A stretch of DNA of 64,000 nucleotides, taken from Opisthocomus hoazin. Taxonomy: Eukaryota; Chordata; Aves; Opisthocomiformes; Opisthocomidae. The notes beneath the pieces were generated by a model, which made no database searches, had not been told where the DNA came from, and was given only the letters and a program-made list of their open reading frames with translations. The stretch lies in assembly GCF_030867145.1 (NCBI RefSeq), contig NC_134429.1:21995115-22059114 (forward strand), written 5' to 3'. Of this stretch, positions 42,501 to 55,110 are shown piece by piece (the first letter of the stretch is position 1; every line of letters begins with the position of its first letter). Made by a program: the position numbers and the translations under genes.

Positions 42501-43364
42501 CTTTGTCACCAGCACAGTGCCTCTCCACAGCAGGCGTCCATGCGTGAGAGATGCACTGCAAAGACTTGAAGGGTACTGTGGTGTCTCCGCACCACAGACC
42601 GCCTGTTTTAGAAAATCGATGAGATGTGTACTGGGGTATTAAGTCACGAAGAAATATTTATCCTAAATTAAGCCATCCTCAACTGGAGTGCGAAGCACAG
42701 AGCCTGGGCCCACAATGTGGTCTCTGTTTACTCACAGCAGCCAGAGGAGCAGCTCGGAGGCAAGCGAGAGGGGACGCTGACGCCGTCTCGGGTCGGGAAG
42801 AAAATGCGCGGCACGCCACGCTGACTCCCAAGACCGCGGCGACGGGCACCGCGAAAGCGCGCTGCCCACCGCGGCGAGCGGAGCAGCCACCGCACCGAGG
42901 CGCCTCCCGCCAGACTCCGCAGGTAAGCGGCGCGGCGGCGGGCCTGGGCCCCCGATGCCCCCGCCCCCGCCAGCACAAGCGCAGAAAACGCACTCCCGCT
43001 CCTCCCCGGCGCGCCTCCCGGGCCGCGGCCCGCCGCCTCCCCCCGCGGCCGCTGGCGTGGGCCGCGCCGCGCCGGGACCGCGGCGCCGTGCCAGGGGCCC
43101 GGCCAGCCCTGGCGCCGCGGCCCGGCCGAGCCCGAGCGAACCCGCAGGTGCCGCCGACTCCAGCCCCGGCTCCTCTCCCGGGCGGCGAGGCCCGGCGCGG
43201 CAGGTACGGGGCGGCTACGGGCCGCGGCCGAGCCCTGCCGGGCGGCTCAGGTGCGCGGCGGGCGGGCGGGAGCGGCCTCGGCAGGCCGCAGCGGCGGGGG
43301 GCACCCCGCCGCCATGGCAACGAGCGGGGCGGCGGGAGGTGCCGCGGCGAGGGCCGTCACTCAC
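36566..43364 (-). other. ERRFI1: ERRFI1 intron 1
   Basis: Long 6.8 kb first intron with donor GTGAGT at 43364-43359. It is AT-rich for most of its length and enters the CpG island above about 42,700. Short simple repeats are at 37377-37387 (G), 41161-41175 (AAAC) and 42098-42111 (A). No nested gene was recognised. Confidence 0.75.
37377..37387 (+). repeat. Poly-G tract followed by GGGCAGGGCGGG
   Basis: A G-run and neighbouring G-triplets in ERRFI1 intron 1. The spacing could allow a plus-strand G-quadruplex. A pyrimidine-rich purine-mirror stretch follows near 37,650-37,690. Confidence 0.75.
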
Positions 43365-43450
43365 CCCGAGAGCGTCGCGCAGCTCCGCATGTCCCTGCGC
43401 GGCCGCCGGCGCGACACGCATGCGCCGACCCGCGACAGTGCCGACCACTG
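43365..43450 (-). other. ERRFI1: ERRFI1 noncoding exon 1 with uORF (5' end approximate)
   Basis: Bounded on its 3' side by a strong donor (G|GTGAGTGA at 43364). The 5' end is placed about 25-30 bases downstream of the TATA box. An upstream ATG at 43421-43419 opens a frame that stays open to the exon end (19 codons). It stops in exon 2 before the main ATG, whichever exon 2 acceptor is used. Confidence 0.65.
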
Positions 43451-43473
43451 TCGCGCCGCGCGCGGACGCCCGT

Positions 43474-43516
43474 TCTTATAGTGGGGGGCGGAGCCGCCAG
43501 GGAGCCCCGCCCCTCC
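43474..43516 (-). promoter_or_regulatory. ERRFI1: ERRFI1 core promoter: TATA box and GC boxes
   Basis: On the gene strand CTATAAGAAC contains a TATA box (43480-43474). Just upstream are GC boxes at 43486-43491 and 43505-43513. A TATA box inside a CpG island is typical of inducible immediate-early genes, which fits the known induction of MIG6 by growth factors and stress. Confidence 0.7.
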
Positions 43517-46500
43517 CGGCCGCGCCTCTCCACACGTTGCTCGCTCGTCGGGAAAAGTATTAAAGGGGCGATGGCCGCGCGTGGGCCGGTAAAGGTGCTG
43601 TGGCGGTTTCCAGGCGGGTGGGTTCTGCCGGGGAGGGTGGGGACCTTGCCGGGCACGGACGGGGAGCGGGGGCCGCGGTGGGTCCCGGCAGCGCTGTCCG
43701 CTCTTCTGGGCCTTTCTGCGGGAACGGCTTCCGGGCAGTGCTGCCGGCGTGGCGGCGCCGCCCCCGCCTCGTCGCCCCCTGGGCCCAGGCCTTCGGGGCC
43801 GGCCGCCTCCGGGCCGAGCGGGCTCCGGGACGCGGTGACCGGGGCGCGGGGCCGGCCGGTAGCTGCCGCCCGTGTCTCGGCCCGGCGGCGCAAGCGAGGA
43901 GCCGCTGGGGACGGCGGCAAGCGCCGAGGCGGCTTGGCACCGCGGGAGCTCGCGCTCAGTCCCGCCAGCGGCGCGGGGCGCAGCGCGTGCCGTAGCGCGT
44001 GCCGTGCGGTGCTGGGGCGGCGGCTCGCGCCCAGCCGAGGCTGTGGGCTGAGCCGGTGGAACCCTGCTGGCACCGAAACCCCGGCCCAGTTCGCCAGCCC
44101 TCGGCATCCTTTCCTGCCTGGGCCCTCTGCGGGGCTCTCCTTGGCCGGTGCTCAGATGCTTCAGGGTAACAGCCCGCCATCCGCCGCTTCGACGTCCTTC
44201 CGCGGGTCACCGGGTCCCCGTTTCCCGAAGGATGGCAGCGGTTGCTCGTTCCGCTGCCCGTCCCTGGCCTGTCCGGGTCCCGTTCCGGACGCTGCTAGGG
44301 CCGCTCACCCCGCTCAGCTGCCTCCCAGGGCCTGCCCGCGGTCGTCCCGCGCGGGATCCGTTCCTCGGGGCGCTTCCCCCGCGGCCGGCGGCGCCGTTCA
44401 GCCGCCACCAGGGGGCGCTCGCTCCCCCCCCCGAACTGTCCGCGCGCTGCCCCTCGGTCGCTCCATGCTCGCGGGTGCGGCCGGCGCGTTGCGCGCGCGC
44501 GGGGCGCGTTTCTCTGAGGCGGTGCTGCGGGCCCGGTCGCCAGCGGTCTGCCGCTCTTTGGACCGCTGCTGCCAGCTCTGCGCTGAAATACATCGGCCTT
44601 CGCGGGGCACCCTGACTAGTCACGCGTAGGTTGTCACGGGTTTGGCAGGGCTTTCTGTGTCTAGACTTGGCATTTGTGGTGTTAAAAGGCAGCGGTTGAA
44701 GCAGTAAGATTCTTAGTGAAAGCTGCTGCATAAAGACTGTTTTGTGAGCATCTGCAGGCGATGCTGTTTATTACAGCATAAACAGTGTGAAACTGGTTTT
44801 TGATCAATTTTGCTGTACAGTGCAATCGTTTCTTCGTTGGACAAAGAAATGTCAGTGTGGGACTCTAAAAATCCCAGTACTGAGGCTTGCTAACAATATG
44901 ATTAACAAAATGTGTCCACTATCCTCCTTGGCCTGGAGCGGTTACTAACACTGATGAGAAGGAAAACCGCTTGATTTCAGTGCACAATGTGGTGCGTGTC
45001 TGCAGCTGGCTTCTCCTGCCTTCTCTTTTGGGGTTTCTGTTGACCTCTGGTGAAAGTCCCCTATCTGCCCTTTTTCTTAGGGGCAGCAAGCTCTCCTGCA
45101 GCATATTTGTATCATAAGAACTGCTCTACAAATGAAGGTGATGTGAGAAGAAAGGGAAGGAATATAAACTAGAAGAGATTTTTGGTGTGGTGTTTTTTTT
45201 TTTCCTTGGATGTGAGAAGTGATGAAGAGGTCCTCTAAAGTTGGCTAGGCACGTTATTCAGATGAGAGAAAGTGAAAAGAATGTAAGGGAGGGGTGGAAA
45301 CCATCAAAAGAAAGGAGGAGAGCAGACAAGTAAGGTTTTGTGTTTTTGATGAATTAGGGCACACTGTGGTAATGGTGAGTTCTGGGCACGTGCTTAGAGG
45401 GGGTAGCAGCTAGTGGTGATGGCTTGCACTGATCTGCACGTGCTTAAAGACTTCTCCCAAGTGCTTTGCTGTACTTCTGTTGCTCTGGTCTTGAAGACTG
45501 TGACTAATTGTTTCTGTGGATGAAGTGCACATGCAACATAGTTATCATAAGTTTAAATTGTCCCAGTTGCATATGCATGTTGAGGAGAAAGCAGTCTTTG
45601 TTTTTTTTAATCCTGGCATGTTGATGTATACATTTGTCGATAATGCAAATAGCCCTAAATGTTGTTATGAATGGATACACAGGACAAACTCTTTTTAAAA
45701 ATGCATTTTGGAGCGTTGACTTCAGCAGGACAAGCTCCTACAGTGCCTCCAAGGTGGAACGTGAGGAGCAATAGATGTTTGGCTTTTTAACTTGTTTGTG
45801 CCTGAGAATCTTTGGTCCAGGAAAAGGTCATTCTGGTTTTCTCTGCAGATGTTACCCTGTGGCCTCTGTATTTCCATCAGCAAACCTGGTTTTACCCTGT
45901 TAGATAATTTAGGAATTAGTTCCTGTGCATGTAATAGTATGTAATTTTTGCCTCTTACTGCTGCATGAGTTTACCTATGGCCTTTGTTCACTAAAATCCC
46001 ACTGCCTTAAATTTCTGATTGTTCTACTGAACAAAAATGTTTAGTAATGATGTCACTTATAATAGTTTCTATGTTGACTTGTGCACAGAGGAAATTGAAT
46101 TCTATACCAACAGTTGCATTCTTGTTTCTCTCCCTTCTTTGCAGCATGAAGTCATTTCAGGACTCAAACCACCTCACAGTTCTGTAGGCATGCATAAACC
46201 ACTCTGCAAGTTGCTAATTGCCATAAAGTCTAATTCCCAAGTAATCTTGGATGTCCTGGTTGGTTAATACTAGCTAATAACAAGACTGCTAGAAAACCAG
46301 CTCAGGTAGTATTACAAGATGCTTTAAACCTCTTTTGTACCTGTTTTGGAGTTGGATAGCAGAATTGTCTGTATTTAATAAATGGAAAGCCTGAATTCTG
46401 TGAAAAAAGAATATTGTGGACTTTCATGATACTCCCTTTCATTCAAGGATTCCCTTTGCAGAGGGAACCTCTGTGATACTGGATGTCTTTTGATTGGAGT

Positions 46501-49500
46501 TGTCCTATTTCTAGCTTGCTTTGCAGCTTATTGCCTTTTTTCTCGGTTCCCTTGACATTTCCCACTTTCAACACTTAAAATTTTCACTTGCTATTTCTGT
46601 TTGTTTTGAGAGGAAAAAGGCATAAATGTAGGCAGCAGCTGGAGAAGCGAAAAGCAAAATTGCTTTAGGAAGCTAGAAAATGATGAAAAGCTAGCATGGG
46701 AAGTAATAGATAAATATTTTTAATATAGAATGTTAGATATAGCTCTACTATGATTATTCTGTAGATTGTTGTGATTTTTTTGGCAAGCCAACTTTGATAA
46801 ACAATAAACTTTGTTTTACAGTAGCTGCTGCTGTATTATTGCTTAATCCTACTTACTCATGGCAGCTGCTCTTGAGCAGGAAGCTTGGGGGTTTTTTTCC
46901 ATGTTTTCTGGTAAGCATGCCTCCAGTCTGGTTACCTGAAAGGGAGTGAGTAGTTTAGACACTCTTCTGCCATGTTAATGACTAGAAAAGGTAATTGTGG
47001 TAAGTCATCAGAGAGGAAAAGCTTTTCTGAAGAGAGGTAAACAAAGTATAAGTTGGATGCTGTGGTGCTAGTTTTTGCATGACTAGTTGTGTGAATAAGG
47101 GTCGTGTTGATACGCTTCTACAGCACCTCCAGAGGTGCTTCTGCAGAGCCGAGACCATCTGTCGCTTTAATTATTTCAGATGTAGCATTTATGTAAGGCA
47201 TATTAGTAAGGCAACCCTAGCAAAAAGCAATGCAGAAGGTGGTCTACAAGTAAATCTTTCCATCACGAGAAGCCCCGAATTCTGTTATTATTCAATAGAT
47301 TAAAATTCAACACATAGGCCACGGCTTGGATACTGACTTCCAAAATGAATGAGTTGTCATGTCCCTCTTATCTCTTTTTTTAAAAATCACAGATTTTACC
47401 TCAAGCAAGACCAAGATGAGCACAGCAGAAGTTAAACTATATGCCATTGTTACGTAGTCTTATTCAGTTCCTTATCTTCTCTTTCCTTTTTTGTTAGTCT
47501 GACAGTGTGGATGGATCTACATATGAATATTGAGGCTAAGGAGTCTGCAGGGTGCTTTGTTACTGTAGTGATGCATGCATTATGACAATGTAAACAAAGT
47601 ATGCAGATGATAAAATTCTTAGTTGTCTAAGTTTTGAACATTTATCACCCTAAAGTGAGGGAAATAACTTGACCGTCTGTTTATTCGAGGGGAAAAAACA
47701 GTACACATGGGATGCATCAGAATTGCTGTAGTCTCACTGAACTGATAGCAGGTCAGAGACTGTGGTGCAGCAGTGGTAAACCCGTGTGCTGGTACGTGAG
47801 TGGAGAAATTGTATTGCCCAAAGCTCAAGCAGTTAAACTTTAGAATTCTTTATTCTTACTGCACAGGGGATGTTGTACAGTGTACTGTGTTACTTACTTT
47901 GGGATACAGAAAGATGTGTAGGTGTGCAAGGAAGGGATAGAGACAGTGAGTTTGTGTGTAAGGTGTATCCATAGATTAGCAGTGCAGACTCTGGCATTGC
48001 AAGGGTAACAGTATACTACTGTGTAGACCTGATGCTGAAATTCAGCCTTGTACAGAGGCCATTACTCAAGCTTTGTGCAAATTCACCCCATACAGGGCTT
48101 TAAAGCAGTTGGATGATGCAAAATTGGCTCTTAAGTCATCTGTAGAAACTGACACCGATAGCAAATCTTTTATGCTTCAGGCATATGGAAGTGGTTTGTG
48201 ATGCAAACATACTAGCTAAAGTGGAAGTACAGCACCGCTTTTGTGAGTTCTCATCTGTGTGCCTTGATTACATCTGTGTCTGAATGCTGCAAATGCCAGA
48301 CCTTTTACATGGCTTCAAAAACTAGGCACAGAGAGCCTGATGAAAGAAAAATCCACTAAGGCTGTAGAGAAAGTGCCTTGTAGCAGACTGCTGGGAACTG
48401 GGACAGGACGTTTCCCGCTGTCCTAAACATCTGTTTCCTTTTTTCCCTGTGCTAGTGCAATATTGCGTTTGATGGACCTTGGGATTTGAGGCAGTAGGGC
48501 TGCTGTTAGGATACATTTTGCTCTCCCTTTCATATTTCAGTCGGACTTTTCCATTATTTCCTACCTACCTAACTGGGTACACAATGATTCAGTTCTGCTT
48601 ACAAGATTCAGCTCAGGTCCTTGCCTCTGCAGATGTTTCCTGAATCCTTCTAGGAAAGGACTGCACTGCTTTCTGAGTTTGGAGACAGCGAAGAAGGGAA
48701 TAAGAGTTGGAGAGCACTACAAAACTTTGTCAGTGTAAGGATTTATCGTTGCTGTGAATGAGGAACATGTGCTTACTTCACTGGTCAGATTCGTACGAAT
48801 CCAGTTACACCAGGCAGGTATAGGGCAGAATGAGTGTGTTGCATTTCCAGTTTAGCCAGAAGACCCACAGAAGGGAGGAAACTCATGGGTCAGTAAAGGA
48901 GGGCCAAATTAGAGGTTAGCATATTCAAGTGTCTAGACAGCAAATACAGACATACTGCAAAAGTCAGTCTGTCAGGGAGTGGAAAGTCTAGATTAAAAAG
49001 CCATTTCAAAGGCATGTTGCCTGGATGGGGTAATCATGTGCTCAGACTTTTTCAGCACACAAGCATAAGCTGAGCAAGGGAAGAGATCAAAAAAGGACAC
49101 AAAAATTGACATAGATTCTGTAGCAGCTTAGACTGGAATGGAACTTGATAAATTAAAAATAGCTGGTTGTTCACACTTGTGTTTCCCAGAAATGGCTACA
49201 GGCACATCTGTTTCTTACCATTCATTCTGTAATAATTGAATGCCTCACAGAAATGTTACATCCATCCTGCTGCTGTAGGGACATTTTTGTACAGTCCTCC
49301 CAGGGTGAGTTCATTCTTGCTCTCAGGCACGTAAACTGGTCATCCCGGCTGGAAGCCGAGCTCTAGTCAGGTGAAATACCCAGAGCTCACTTAAACCCTG
49401 TTAGATTGGATGCTTTTAGGGCAGTGTTGAGAGATGTTCCACTGCAGGATGCTGGGCGGATCAGGAGAAACAGAGGAGCTGACTCAAATCCCAGTGTAAC

Positions 49501-51440
49501 TGCCCTGTTGCATCCCATCTCCTTCCTTACAGAGCCAGAGGGCTTGCCGTCAGCTGGCTGGCTCAGCTGTGCTTTTATTTCCTTTAGGCACAGTGTTTCA
49601 CACAAGCGTAGTGTTATGCATAATGACAGTTTGGGGGAAGTTCTAGGAATCTACCCACGTGCAGTGTTAGGGTCTGTAACACCACTGAAGTTCCTTTTCG
49701 TCCTTCCCATGAACATGTTGTATTCACTTACACTATTTCTTTTTCAGTGTGCTTTTTCTGCCATCTTGCAACATAGATACATGTTGTCTTTGTGGCAAAG
49801 CTAAATGACCCGAGAACGGTAGGATGCATTCACGCGGTATTTTGCAGGTAGAGGTGTCTGCAGTGGCTGTCCTTCAAAACAACTAGAAACTGCGTGAACA
49901 GTGGCGTAGTGCTCAGCTTGAGCTGTTATACCCTACTTCATATGTTGGCTTTGATAAACAACAAAAGTGAGCTTGCATCTCAAAACTGCAAAACACTCTA
50001 TATGTGGGTGGTATTTCTTATCCCTGCCAGGGAAGGATTTCTGTCTCTTTGCTCCAAGAGGTCTCAGCTAGTTTGCTCACTGCAAGGAGCGCATCTGATG
50101 CAGGGGCCTCTGAACCTGGTCCTTGCAAAAGGTAAAGTTTAATTACTCTGTCAAAGATACTAAGGGACATAAAGTCAATCAGGTTGGCTGTCTGTGGAAG
50201 GAGTCAGTCCCGGGTCATCTGGTGCACTGCTGCACATGCTGCTGAGGCCCTGCATCCACTGAGTCGATCTCCAGGCACACTGTGTTGCATTGCCCGGTGA
50301 GATGCGTGGATTGCTGTATTCAGACCCTTGTTTGTCAGGACCAAACAGGAACTCTTGGAAAATAACTAAATATTGTCAGTACCTATAGCTGTTGGGTATT
50401 TTGTATTGGCAAGCCTAGAAGTTATCAGTCTTTTACAGTCGTAACTGGGCAGTAGGCTTCACTGAGATTGGAAAGAATGGTAGCAGTCAGCTCTTTGGTT
50501 GCTTTGTGCCTATTGCTGTGGTTTGTTCTATCGTTTTTCACTATTAAAGGCAATGCCATAGTCTGTTCTTTTGATAAAATTGTTTATTTATAGAGTATCA
50601 TCAGTAGGTGTGGCTTATTATCTCTACAAAATAAATAGTAGGCAAAAAAAGAAAGTAAGCCTAGAAGTATAGCATGCCGTTAAACACATAACCCAGGGAA
50701 ACTTGGGATGCCTTATGTATCAGGTGGATACTTGTGAGACCTCTGAAAGCCGGGGAAGGAGATTTCACAGATTTTTACAAGATCTGAAGGTGGAGTAGTG
50801 TTTGGCTTCAGCAAGCCAGGGAGGTAAGAGCAGATTCAGCAGGAAGGACAGTGGCGGTAAAGCTCAGCTGGTTCTCATTCTGAACTAGTAATTTCAGTTG
50901 AAAAGCTATATACATAGAAACAGTTCTAAGTGTATCATTGTAGAAATTAGTAGCTTGGTAACTTGATTCCCAAATAGTATAAAGTTAATTTTATTTGTAT
51001 TTGAGATTCTGCCTATATAGGGCATCTGCCGAGCATTCATATTTTGAGATGTGTGCTTGTATTTCCACTACTGATCCCTTGCTACAGAAATCTCCGACGA
51101 AGTGATGCTATGCTGCTGAACTTGCTCTTAGTTGTTTTTTTTTTTTTTTGTCAAAATCTGATACGTGTTTTTAATGTCTGTTTATGAATGACAGCTTTAA
51201 TTCCAGAGCCTAACGTTATTTACCTGATTGCATCTTTGTGCCTGCTGATAAGACACTAATTTTCTGAGAAGCCGAGCACTACAGGACCTAATGATTTTGC
51301 TGGAAAAAAGATTAATCAACATCTCTGAATTTCATCTCTTACCTCTGTCTATGCATGGAATTAAATAGCTGATATTTAAAATATTTATTTAGAAGTTTTT
51401 TTAAATGCTGGTGTCTCTAGTCTCCTGTCTGTACTTAAGG

Positions 51441-51455
51441 TTATATATATATATG
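51441..51455. repeat. AT dinucleotide microsatellite
   Basis: Short TA/AT run of about seven units. No further significance seen. Confidence 0.8.
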
Positions 51456-54400
51456 ATCTAAATAACCTTGATGAGGTTTAGAGAAAAAACTAAGGTCACG
51501 CCTTTAAGATCAGGTTGCCTCAAAACATTTCAGATGCGAAATCTCAAAAAAATGAGGTATGAGAATAGCTTTTCACTCTTAAACGTATATGTCATATGAA
51601 TGTGTACGTATATATCCATGTGCATCTACATGACAGGTCTTAGCTGCACTTGTGCATGGCAGCATTGGCTACAAGCAGATAAGAAGGGGAAAAAGCTGCT
51701 GTGATCACAATAATTCCCAACAAACTTTTTGTACAAAATTTTGCAGTCTGCTTTTATCTTCCAACTTGTGTCTCCCTTTTTTTTCTTAGCGTTTGATTTA
51801 TTCACTTCATGATGTATTTGGACAGAAAATTAGATTCCTCTTGCGCTTGCACCCAGTGGCCACACAGTTCTTGTTTCAAGGCACTGAGAAACTTTGCAGA
51901 GTGAACTCCTGTGCTTTGTTACTTCTGAACCTTGTGGCAGTTGCTGGAATTTCAAGCTGTCACTGTTGCAAGTTGGTGGGAAAAGCAAAGCTGGGGACGT
52001 ATTAACTGGCAGTTAGTAGAAATCCTGACAGACAGATAGCTTTGCACAACACTGCATTAAAACAAGGTGCCTGATTACTTACTTTCTTATGAGAGCATTT
52101 CTACATGATGTGCACTTGATGTTTTAAGTGTATGGGCTCTACTGTAAAGTCTTGCAGGGGGGGAAGTATTTGAAGGTGAACCAGAATTTATTAATGCTGT
52201 AGGAATAATAATTTGCTTTTAGGAGTGAGAAGCGTGACCTTTTGAGGGTCTTGGTCTGCTGTTCAGTATGTTCACACCTCACGTAAACATGGATACAATT
52301 ACAAAAACACAAATTAAGGGAATAACCTGATTCTGTGTGTTTACCCGCTTGTCCCACACATACACACATAAAAAAAGAAAAAATACTTTGTCCTCCTTTA
52401 ATATACCACACTGAAATAGATCAAGCACTTTTTCAAACTCTGAATTGCATTCCCTTGTGTGTGCAAATTTAATAAATTTACAGAGGGTAATAAATTTATG
52501 CAATTTCTTGATTTAAAGTACATTGAAGAAAATTCATTGGAAACATTTCACGTTTGATTTGAGGGGTGAATCCAAATGATGTTTGAGTTTTCTGAGCAAC
52601 TAAATAGCTTGAGATTTTAGCACATCTTTGGATTTAACTACTTAAGTTACATGGTGTTTGTTCTGTCATAAGCATCACCTTCTAATTGTTAATCAACGTG
52701 GTGTGAATACCATAGTCAAATATATAACCTTTAGTGAGTTCAGAGTCATCTGAGTTTTTACATTTTTAGCGTAGATTTGTGGTAATGAAATGGAGCTGTT
52801 GAAAGTAGATGTGAAGAGTAAAGTGTGATTGAACTAAATTTGCTATTGAGCTTAAAATATGGGGAGGAATAAAGTATTGCCGTTGCGTGGCTGGAAGTAG
52901 CTCTTCAGGGAGAGCAGTGGGGCTAGGTCTGGGTGCTGAGGCTGCACCTGCGTGGCCTGCGGCACGGCCAAAACCCAGTGCCCACGAGTCAAGAAGTCGC
53001 TGCCATCTTGAGACCGCACTCCCTTCCTCCACAGGGTCACTGCAGCTTTGGGAGCTAGCATTTCTTTGTGGAAACATCTTCTTTTTGTCCTGGGATCTGC
53101 CGAGTGTCTTTATATGCTCGGGGCAGAGCAGCTGGTCCACGATGAGCCCGTACAGCCCACTGCAGCTTGTGTAGCTGATGTGCCTGGCTTGCAGCAGGTG
53201 CAGACTGCTGGGCAGCGGCTGGGAGGTAGTGGTGGAGGTGGCCTTGGCGTGGAAACTCCTCTCCTGTCTTGTTCCTGGATCACTATGTGTTTTGCTCTCT
53301 CTCCGTTGCCTGCACTTCCGCCTTTGCTGCTCCTATGTGCTCGCTGAACACAGGAAGAGTAATTTTCTTTATAATTTAGCAACTGGGAATCCTATCCCTG
53401 ATAGACTTTAACGTTTCCGGGAAGTCATAGGTACTTCTCTTTAAAACATAATGAGTTTGTCTTTGTTTTCTCCTTCTCTAATTGGCACTTTCCATTCTAA
53501 TAAACCAACACACACAAACTATGCAGCCACATGATCTTTTCAGTTAATACAAATCGTCATTTCCAGTCCAATAGACTCAGTTAATTGTGCAAACCTGCAA
53601 CACACCCATAAAGTGGCTATCTAGTTTGTTATGCAACCATGAATCATGAAGGAAATGTGGAGTGTAATTAAATACAGTGATGCACAGATAGTAGTATGAA
53701 GCCAAAATCAAAGCATAAGTGATAATAATCTGTATTAAGTGTTTGTTTCTGCATGTTGTTTTCAGAAATTACTTAAATGATAACTTACCTGGCTGCTACA
53801 TGCATGCCTGGCATATGTTTTGACAAGTTAAAAAATGACCTGCAAACCTGTAAATAAGCTGAACCAAGTCTGCTATCAGAATAGTCTTTTGGGGGAAGGA
53901 AAGGTGTGTGGCTCAATCTCAGACCTGGCGTGCAGGCGCTTTCTAATTCTGGTGTGATTTCAGAAGTTTTCTGGTCTTGCTGGAAGCAGTGGTTGCAAAG
54001 CAAAGCCTTCATGAAGTTTCTGCTTTGAAATTATTTCTAGTAATACAGGCCTTATCTCCAAGTTACTATAATATCCCCTCACTTTAGTAGGGAAAGGTGT
54101 TGTCTCTGCATTGATGGAGAACTTTCGGCTTACACGGAGGACAGGTTTTCTGGTGATGGGTTAATAATTTCTCTTATATCCTCTTTTTGTAACTTTGAAA
54201 ATAAGCTTCACATAGAGAAATGCACACATGTAGGTGGGGTGGCTGCACAATACTCTGCAAATATGTTGGTTTGCCCTTTCCCAAGCTGCTCACTGTATAC
54301 AAGACCATTTGTCTGCTTATTTGCTTGTCTTCCACCACAACAAACACTGGTGATAACCTCTGGCACCTTCGTGGTAAACGTGTGAAGCATTGTTTTCCTT

Positions 54401-54669
54401 GTTTGCCAGATGGTACTGTATTCCAGTGCCGCAGCTGACAGCAGTTCAGCAGCATTGTCTCCTGAATTTAGCTGGCTGGCTCCCAAAGACAGCCCATATT
54501 TCAATGGAAAAGAAAGATAATTCAGAAGTATGTGTAATGAAAGTAACATCCATTCAGGATCTTGTGTGTGGGCACGTGAATATTGAGACAGTGATCAGAC
54601 TGAAGTTCTGAATTTGAATCTTCTGTTTGGCTGTGGATCCAACTAAAGTCGAGAGATTTGTGTGTGGGA

Positions 54670-55110
54670 ATAAAAACAACATGAGAAATGCCCTAATGGG
54701 TCAGACCAACAGTCTATCTAGGCAAGCAGTTGAACTCCTGTGGGAGCAAGAGGAAAGGCTACTTTGGGGAAGGGTTGCAGGCCTAGACAGTTTTGTGGTC
54801 CAGTCCCGCATTCCCCCAGAAGCCGTAGCTGTTGTAGCCAGGTTACGTCCGTGCCTGGTCCTGCACTTACCTGGTCCCATTTTGAACCTGCTGAGCTTGG
54901 CTGCCTCCACAGCCACTGGTGGTAGCAGGCTCTGGAAGTTCCCTACTCGCTATGTAAGGAAGTGTTTTATTTTATTTGCTCTGACCCAGTTTGCTGGTAG
55001 TTTTTGCAGGAAGCCACAAAATTCAGGGTCTGGCAAATAACTACGCATGGTGAGAGCTGCACGTTCAGCTTGTTTACTGCCTTTATGGGTTTTGCTAACG
55101 TGGATGCTGA
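54670..55110 (+). repeat. Old sauropsid-type interspersed repeat (tentative)
   Basis: The order of degenerate blocks matches a repeat I know from turtle and crocodile genomes: AAATGCCCTAATGGGTCAGACCA, then a GTCTATCTAGG block, TTTGAACCTGCTGAGCTTGG, GCCTCCACAGCC, GGAAGTTCC, and AAGGAAGTGTTTTATT. Ancient CR1 relatives are the likeliest class, but I recall the family by pattern only. The copy is highly diverged, which fits a bird inheriting it from an early archosaur ancestor. Confidence 0.5.

Larger units (their letters stand above)
42700..44650. promoter_or_regulatory. CpG island of ERRFI1
   Basis: Nearly 2 kb of dense CpG flanked by AT-rich DNA. It holds the ERRFI1 TATA box, exon 1 and the start of intron 1, plus about 1.1 kb upstream. 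The 667-codon plus-strand open frame across it is compositional: it is Arg/Ala/Pro/Gly-rich, shows no recognisable domain, and crosses the ERRFI1 promoter in antisense. Confidence 0.9.

Noticed and set aside
42626-44629. 667-codon plus-strand open frame
   Set aside because: It lies in the CpG island. It is rich in Arg, Ala, Pro and Gly without any domain, and it runs antisense across the ERRFI1 promoter and exon 1. Long frames arise by chance where AT-rich stops are rare.
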